Source: Pseudomonas saponiphila (GTDB taxonomy: Bacteria; Pseudomonadota; Gammaproteobacteria; Pseudomonadales; Pseudomonadaceae). From it: a stretch of DNA of 64,000 nucleotides. The notes under the pieces were generated by a model. It ran no database searches, was not told where the DNA came from, and was given only the letters and a program-made list of their open reading frames with translations. The stretch spans positions 682,001 through 746,000 of the forward strand of contig NZ_FNTJ01000002.1 in NCBI RefSeq assembly GCF_900105185.1, read 5' to 3'. Numbering within the stretch: the stretch's first letter is position 1; each line of letters begins with the position of its first letter. A program made the translations under genes and the position numbers. Shown in pieces: positions 59,612-64,000 of the stretch.

Positions 59612-62600
59612 ATGCAATGGATGTTCATGCTGCTGGGTGCCGTGCTGGGCTGGATCGTCGACCAGTCCATCAGCGATGCCCTGATTGGCGCGTTACTGGG
59701 TCTGGTGCTTGGCCTGGCCATTCGTTTCGGTGCCCTGCAGCGACAGGTGCTCGACCAGCACCGTGAGCTGGAGCAGGCGAAAAACACCCTGGCCACCCTG
59801 GGCCAGCGCCTGGCCCTGCTGGAAACCCCCGGTGGCGCTGCCCAGGCGTTTGCCGAAACCCAGGTCAGCACCCCGCCTGCCGAGGCAAGCAGCGGCTTGA
59901 GCGCCGCGCCGGAGCTGCAGGACCTGCCCGAATTCATTCTTGACGAAGTCCGGCCCGTGGAACCGGCACCGGCGGCTGCCGAGCTGGTCTGGGAGTTGCC
60001 TGCCGCGGCGCCGCCCGGTGCGGCAATCGAAGCCAGCCCGCCGCTGCCGGAGTCGGTCTGGCAGCCCCAGGCAGCGGCCCGTGAGCCTGCCGTGGCGCAG
60101 CCGCGGGAGCCGAACCTGATCGAGCGCGCCATCAGCGGGGCGCGCAACTGGCTGTTCGGCGGCAACACCGTGCTGCGGGTCGGCGTGGTGCTGTTGTTCC
60201 TCGGCCTGGCCTTCCTGCTGCGCTACGCCACCGAAGGCATGGTGGTGCCCATCGAGCTGCGCTACGCCGGTGTCGCGGCCAGCTCCCTGGGCCTGCTGGG
60301 GTTGGGCTGGTGGTTGCGGCGGCGCAACAGCAATTACGCCCTGATGCTGCAGGGCACCGGCATCGCCGTGCTCTACCTGACGGTGTTCGCCGCCATGCGC
60401 TTGCACCCGTTGCTCGACCCTTCCGCGGCCCTGGGCCTGCTGGTGGCGGTCACGGTGTTTTCGGCGATTCTGGCCATCACCCAGGATGCCCTGGGGCTGG
60501 CGGCCGCTGCGGCCCTTGGCGGTTTCGCCGCGCCGATCCTGACCTCCACCGGTGCCGGCAGCCATGTGGCGCTGTTCAGCTACTTCGCGCTGCTCAATGC
60601 CGGCATTCTGGGCATTGCCTGGTTCAAGGCCTGGCGCCTGCTCAACCTGATCGGCTTTGTCGGCACCTTCGGCATCGGCTTTGCCTGGGGCCTGCGCTCC
60701 TATACGCCAGAGCTGCTGTGGAGCACCGAACCCTTCCTGATCCTGTTCTTTGTCATGTACCTGGCCATCGGCCTGCTGTTCACCCGGCGCAAGCTGCTGG
60801 ATATGCGCGATGCGCCGACGGACGACAGCCGCCAGGCGCTGCTGCACTGGTCCGCGCGCAAGGGCGACTACGTCGATGGCAGCCTGCTGTTCGGCCCGCC
60901 GCTGGTGGGCTTTGGCCTGCAACTGGCGTTGGTCCAGCACCTGGAGTTCGCCGCCTCCTTTAGTGCCCTGGCCCTGGGTCTGATCTACATGGTCCTGGCG
61001 CGGCTGCTGATGGGCGGTCGCGCGCTGTTGCTCGGTGAAACCTGCCTGGCCCTGGGGGTGATTTTCGCCACCCTGGCCATTCCTTTGGGCCTGGATGCGC
61101 GTTGGACGTCCGCGGCCTGGGCCGTGGAGGGCGCGGGAGTCTTCTGGCTCGGCCTGCGTCAGCAACGGCCTCTGGCCCGGGCTTTTGCCCTGTTGCTGCA
61201 AGTGGGTTCGGCCCTGGCCTTCCTCAGTGAGCTGCAGCCTGGCGACAGCAGCTTGCTGGCCGGCGCGCCTTTGGGGGCATTGCTGCTGGGAGGCGCCTTG
61301 CTGTTCAGCTTCGACCAGTTGCGACGGGCAGAGCAGGCTCGGGTCGCCAGTTGGGAGCAGGGCACTGCGCCGATCCTGGCAGTCGCCGGACTGGGTTTTC
61401 TGTATCTGCTGGCACCGCTGTTCTTCTTCACTCAGGGCACGGCCATCAGTTGGGCACTGGCCGGGCTGGCGACGCTGTTCGTCGGTCTGCGCCTGCAATC
61501 GCGGACCTTCCTGTTCACGGCCTTTGCCGTGCAGCTGTTGGGCGGTGGGCTGTTCCTGATGCGCCTGCAAGGCGCGGACGGCGAAGCCGGCGCGGTATTG
61601 AGCGCCGGCTGGAGCGGCCTGATGAGTGCCTCGCTGATTGGCCTGACCCTGATCGGTGGCATGCTTCTGGCCGCCCGCAACGACATGGTGCGCCATGACC
61701 CGCGCCTGCTGCGGGGCTTGTCGGTGGTGCTGCTGGCCGGGCTGATGATGATCAACCTGGCGGTGCTGTTCGTGTTGCCCTGGCGTACCGCCAGCGGCGT
61801 CTGGGCCGCCAGTGGCCTGTTGATCATCTGGCTCAGCCTGTATCTGCAGCAGCGCGCCAGTTTTGCCTTTGGCCTGCTGTTGCAGGTGATCGGTGGCAGC
61901 ACGTTCCTGCTGGCCGGCACGGACGGGTTCTTCAGTAGCGTGGTCGAGGGCGTGCGGCCGTTGGCCAATGGCGACTTCTGGACGCCGATGGTCCTGGCCC
62001 TGGCGGCATTGCTCGGGGCGTGGCGCTTGCAGCGGGGCAATCACGGCTCGGCTTTCGACGCCTTGAGCCTGGGGCATCTGTCCGATCTGTTGCTGGCTTG
62101 GGGCGTGTGCTGGTGGGCATTTACCTGGTTCAAGGAAGTGCTGCGTTTCGCCCCGGCACATTGGCAGGCCAGCCTGTTGCTGCTGATCACCGCCCTCAGC
62201 GTGCTGCTCTGTGCGCTGTTGGCTCCGCGCCTGCGGTGGAAGTCCTTGGGATTGGTGTGCAGCCTGTTGATACCGGCGGGGGCCCTGGTGCTGCTGGCTT
62301 CCTGGACGTCGCGCTATCACCCGGCGGCGGATCTGGGCTGGCTGGCCTGGAGCCTGTTGTTCGTCGTGCACTTCTTCAGTGTGCGGCGCCTGGAGGCCTG
62401 GCTGCCGGCGCGGGTCTTGAGCATTGCCCATGTGCTGGGTTGCTGGTTGCTGATCGGCGTGCTGGCGTTGGAGCTGCGCTATGGCTTGCTGCTGTTGTCC
62501 GAGCAGTACAACGCCTGGCGCTGGCTGGGCTGGGCGATCCTGCCGAGCCTGCACCTGGTGGCGATGGCCGCGCCGCGAACCTGGCCGTGGCCGGTCAGGG

Positions 62601-63241
62601 CGCATGCCCGTGAATATCGCCTGTATGCCGCGCTGCCCCTGGCGCTGCTGATGCTGGGCTGGTTCTGGCTGGCCAATACCTTCAGCGATGGCCGCGCCGA
62701 ACCGCTGCCGTACCTGCCGCTGCTCAACCCCCTGGAACTGGGGCTGCTGTTTGCCCTGTTCGGCGTCTATGTCTGGTCGCGCAGTGCGCTGCAGGACCTG
62801 GCGATCCGCGCCGATTACGCCGAGCGTGGCACGCAGCTGCTGGCGGGGATTTCCCTGTTCGCCTTCTTTACCGTGCTGGTGATGCGCGCGGCCCATCACT
62901 GGAGCGGCGTGCCGTTCCAGGCGGATGCCTTGCTTGAGTCGATGATGGTCCAGGCCGGGCTGTCCATCGTCTGGACCCTGATTGCCCTGGGCCTGATGAT
63001 CGGCGGGCACTTGCGCCATCGTCGCGAAGTCTGGCTGATCGGCGCGGTGCTGATCGCCGTGGTGGTGGCCAAGCTGTTCCTGGTGGAGTTGAGCAACCGT
63101 GGCGGGCTGGCGCGGATCGTCTCGTTCATCGGGGTGGGGGGACTGCTGCTGGTGGTGGGCTATTTCGCGCCGTTGCCGCCCAAGCGCGCCGAGGCCGAAT
63201 CCGCGCCCGGAAAACCGTTGGATGAAGGAGTGTCATCGTGA
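59612..63241 (+). CDS. DUF2339 large polytopic membrane protein
   Basis: A 1209-residue inner-membrane protein. A short N-terminal membrane hairpin is followed by a coiled-coil (residues ~35-70, QVLDQHRELEQAKNTLATLG) and an Ala/Pro/Glu-rich linker, then from residue ~185 about 25-30 hydrophobic helices (GARNWLFGGNTVLRVGVVLL at the first). This is the DUF2339 plan; function unknown. Its stop overlaps the next start by 4 bp (GTGA), so DUF2339 and DUF3999 are made together. Confidence 0.93.
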   Translation: MQWMFMLLGAVLGWIVDQSISDALIGALLGLVLGLAIRFGALQRQVLDQHRELEQAKNTLATLGQRLALLETPGGAAQAFAETQVSTPPAEASSGLSAAPELQDLPEFILDEVRPVEPAPAAAELVWELPAAAPPGAAIEASPPLPESVWQPQAAAREPAVAQPREPNLIERAISGARNWLFGGNTVLRVGVVLLFLGLAFLLRYATEGMVVPIELRYAGVAASSLGLLGLGWWLRRRNSNYALMLQGTGIAVLYLTVFAAMRLHPLLDPSAALGLLVAVTVFSAILAITQDALGLAAAAALGGFAAPILTSTGAGSHVALFSYFALLNAGILGIAWFKAWRLLNLIGFVGTFGIGFAWGLRSYTPELLWSTEPFLILFFVMYLAIGLLFTRRKLLDMRDAPTDDSRQALLHWSARKGDYVDGSLLFGPPLVGFGLQLALVQHLEFAASFSALALGLIYMVLARLLMGGRALLLGETCLALGVIFATLAIPLGLDARWTSAAWAVEGAGVFWLGLRQQRPLARAFALLLQVGSALAFLSELQPGDSSLLAGAPLGALLLGGALLFSFDQLRRAEQARVASWEQGTAPILAVAGLGFLYLLAPLFFFTQGTAISWALAGLATLFVGLRLQSRTFLFTAFAVQLLGGGLFLMRLQGADGEAGAVLSAGWSGLMSASLIGLTLIGGMLLAARNDMVRHDPRLLRGLSVVLLAGLMMINLAVLFVLPWRTASGVWAASGLLIIWLSLYLQQRASFAFGLLLQVIGGSTFLLAGTDGFFSSVVEGVRPLANGDFWTPMVLALAALLGAWRLQRGNHGSAFDALSLGHLSDLLLAWGVCWWAFTWFKEVLRFAPAHWQASLLLLITALSVLLCALLAPRLRWKSLGLVCSLLIPAGALVLLASWTSRYHPAADLGWLAWSLLFVVHFFSVRRLEAWLPARVLSIAHVLGCWLLIGVLALELRYGLLLLSEQYNAWRWLGWAILPSLHLVAMAAPRTWPWPVRAHAREYRLYAALPLALLMLGWFWLANTFSDGRAEPLPYLPLLNPLELGLLFALFGVYVWSRSALQDLAIRADYAERGTQLLAGISLFAFFTVLVMRAAHHWSGVPFQADALLESMMVQAGLSIVWTLIALGLMIGGHLRHRREVWLIGAVLIAVVVAKLFLVELSNRGGLARIVSFIGVGGLLLVVGYFAPLPPKRAEAESAPGKPLDEGVSS

Positions 63242-64000
63242 GTTCGAAGCTGAGCCTGGGCTGGTTGGGCGCTGTGAGCCTGTGTGTGGCGCTGTCCGCC
63301 GTGGCCCAGGACAAGCCGGGGGACTTCAAGTCCCAGGCTCCCTTGACCCTGAGTGGCGAGGGCCCCTGGTATCGCCTGGAGCTGCCGCTGGACGTGCTGT
63401 TGCAGGCCAGCCAGGCCGATCTTCGGGATGTTCGGGTGTTCAATGCTGCCGGCGAGCCGCAGGCCTATGCCCTGGCTCGTCAACAGGCGCAGACCCGCGA
63501 GCAGCAGAACCTCACCGAGGTGAAGTGGTTCCCGCTCTATAGCTCGGCGCAAGCCGGCGACAGCAGCCCCAGCGTGCGGGTGCAATCCGGCGCCAACGGC
63601 ACTCTGGTGGAGGTGCAACCGGCCACGCAGTTGGAGGCGGGCGAGGAAGTGCTGCGCGGCTGGCTGCTGGATGCCAGTGGCATCAAGGCCCCGCTGCAGC
63701 AACTGCTGCTGGACTGGACCAGCGAGCGCGATGGTTTCCAGCGTTTCAGCATCGAGGCCAGCGACGACCTGCAGCACTGGCAATCCTGGGGCGACGGCCA
63801 GGTGGCGCGCCTGTCATTTGCCGACGAGCGGATCGAGCAGCATGAAGTGGCCCTGCCCGGGCAGTCGGCGCGCTACCTGCGCCTGCTGTGGAATACCCCG
63901 CAATCGGCGCCGGTGCTGACCTCGGCGCAACTGCAGAGCAGCAGCACCAGCAGCCTGCCGTCGCCGCTGGTGTGGTCCCAGCCCCTGCGCGGGACCTCCG
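63238..64000 (+). CDS. DUF3999 family protein, 3' end outside window
   Basis: The frame is open from GTG 63238 to the window edge, 254 residues. There is a signal peptide (residues 1-23, LGAVSLCVALSAVA). LSGEGPWYRLELPLDVLLQA and DLRDVRVFNAAGEPQAYAL near the start match DUF3999. The mature protein is probably periplasmic, anchored by a C-terminal helix that would lie beyond the edge. The 4-bp overlap with DUF2339 suggests a complex. Confidence 0.9.
   Translation, partial: MSSKLSLGWLGAVSLCVALSAVAQDKPGDFKSQAPLTLSGEGPWYRLELPLDVLLQASQADLRDVRVFNAAGEPQAYALARQQAQTREQQNLTEVKWFPLYSSAQAGDSSPSVRVQSGANGTLVEVQPATQLEAGEEVLRGWLLDASGIKAPLQQLLLDWTSERDGFQRFSIEASDDLQHWQSWGDGQVARLSFADERIEQHEVALPGQSARYLRLLWNTPQSAPVLTSAQLQSSSTSSLPSPLVWSQPLRGTS

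Overview
The window is a stretch of high-GC gammaproteobacterial core chromosome. Gene order (asmA-mutY-yggX, hisB-hisH-hisA-hisF, ctpA-envC-gpmI, yibN-like-grxC-secB-trmL, ntrC-ntrB, glnA, thiI, typA) and REP elements with GTAGGAGCCGGCTTGCCGGCG-type arms point to Pseudomonas, most likely the fluorescens/protegens/chlororaphis group. This placement rests on recognised families and remembered synteny, not on a database search. There are no rRNAs, insertion sequences, prophage genes or CRISPR arrays. One tRNA, tRNA-Phe(GAA), is present.

Layout. 1-4255 (minus): an NAD-linked, molybdenum-dependent formate dehydrogenase of the fdsGBA type, whose alpha subunit runs off the left edge. 5000-8035: a berberine-bridge-type flavoprotein and a methyltransferase. 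8086-11072: a complete basic-amino-acid ABC importer (ATPase, binding protein, two permeases). 11638-20598: a gabP-like permease behind a sigma-54-like promoter, then small, mostly uncharacterised genes. These include a free-standing PchB-like protein, two secreted hypotheticals, an EamA permease with a histidine-rich tail, a small protein behind an elaborately structured leader, and a Fic protein. 20847-24654: tRNA-Phe and the coupled asmA-mutY-yggX genes. 24998-30870: an OFA-type MFS transporter, hisB-hisH-DUF2164-hisA-hisF and a solute-binding protein. 30941-39603: envelope and central functions (YibQ-like deacetylase, CtpA, EnvC, a DUF1460 lipoprotein behind a Fur box, GpmI, YibN-like rhodanese, GrxC, SecB, TrmL). 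39604-40294: a five-unit tandem repeat, a terminator and a REP pair. 40295-44271: ntrC-ntrB and ada. 44254-49785: an MHS transporter, LysR regulator, AidB-like dehydrogenase and type III CoA-transferase that look like one carboxylic-acid catabolic unit. 49795-64000: a secreted chorismate mutase, glnA, thiI, typA, a YkgJ-type cysteine-cluster protein, glgP, and a DUF2339-DUF3999 membrane pair cut by the right edge.

Two themes connect these genes. The first is nitrogen control: ntrB-ntrC, a near-consensus sigma-54 promoter before glnA, a sigma-54-like promoter before gabP, and a palindromic NtrC-type site before ntrB. The second is cell-wall maintenance: EnvC, CtpA, the YibQ-like deacetylase and a possibly iron-regulated DUF1460 amidase-like lipoprotein lie next to each other.

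The strongest candidate for something undescribed is the leader at 18894-19081. It can form seven local helices, two mutually exclusive long-range pairings and a Shine-Dalgarno-sequestering hairpin. Next in interest are the Fur-box/DUF1460 pair, the tandem repeat array at 39604-39980, the PchB-like enzyme with a Glu in place of the expected active-site Gln, and the LysR/MHS/dehydrogenase/CoA-transferase unit.
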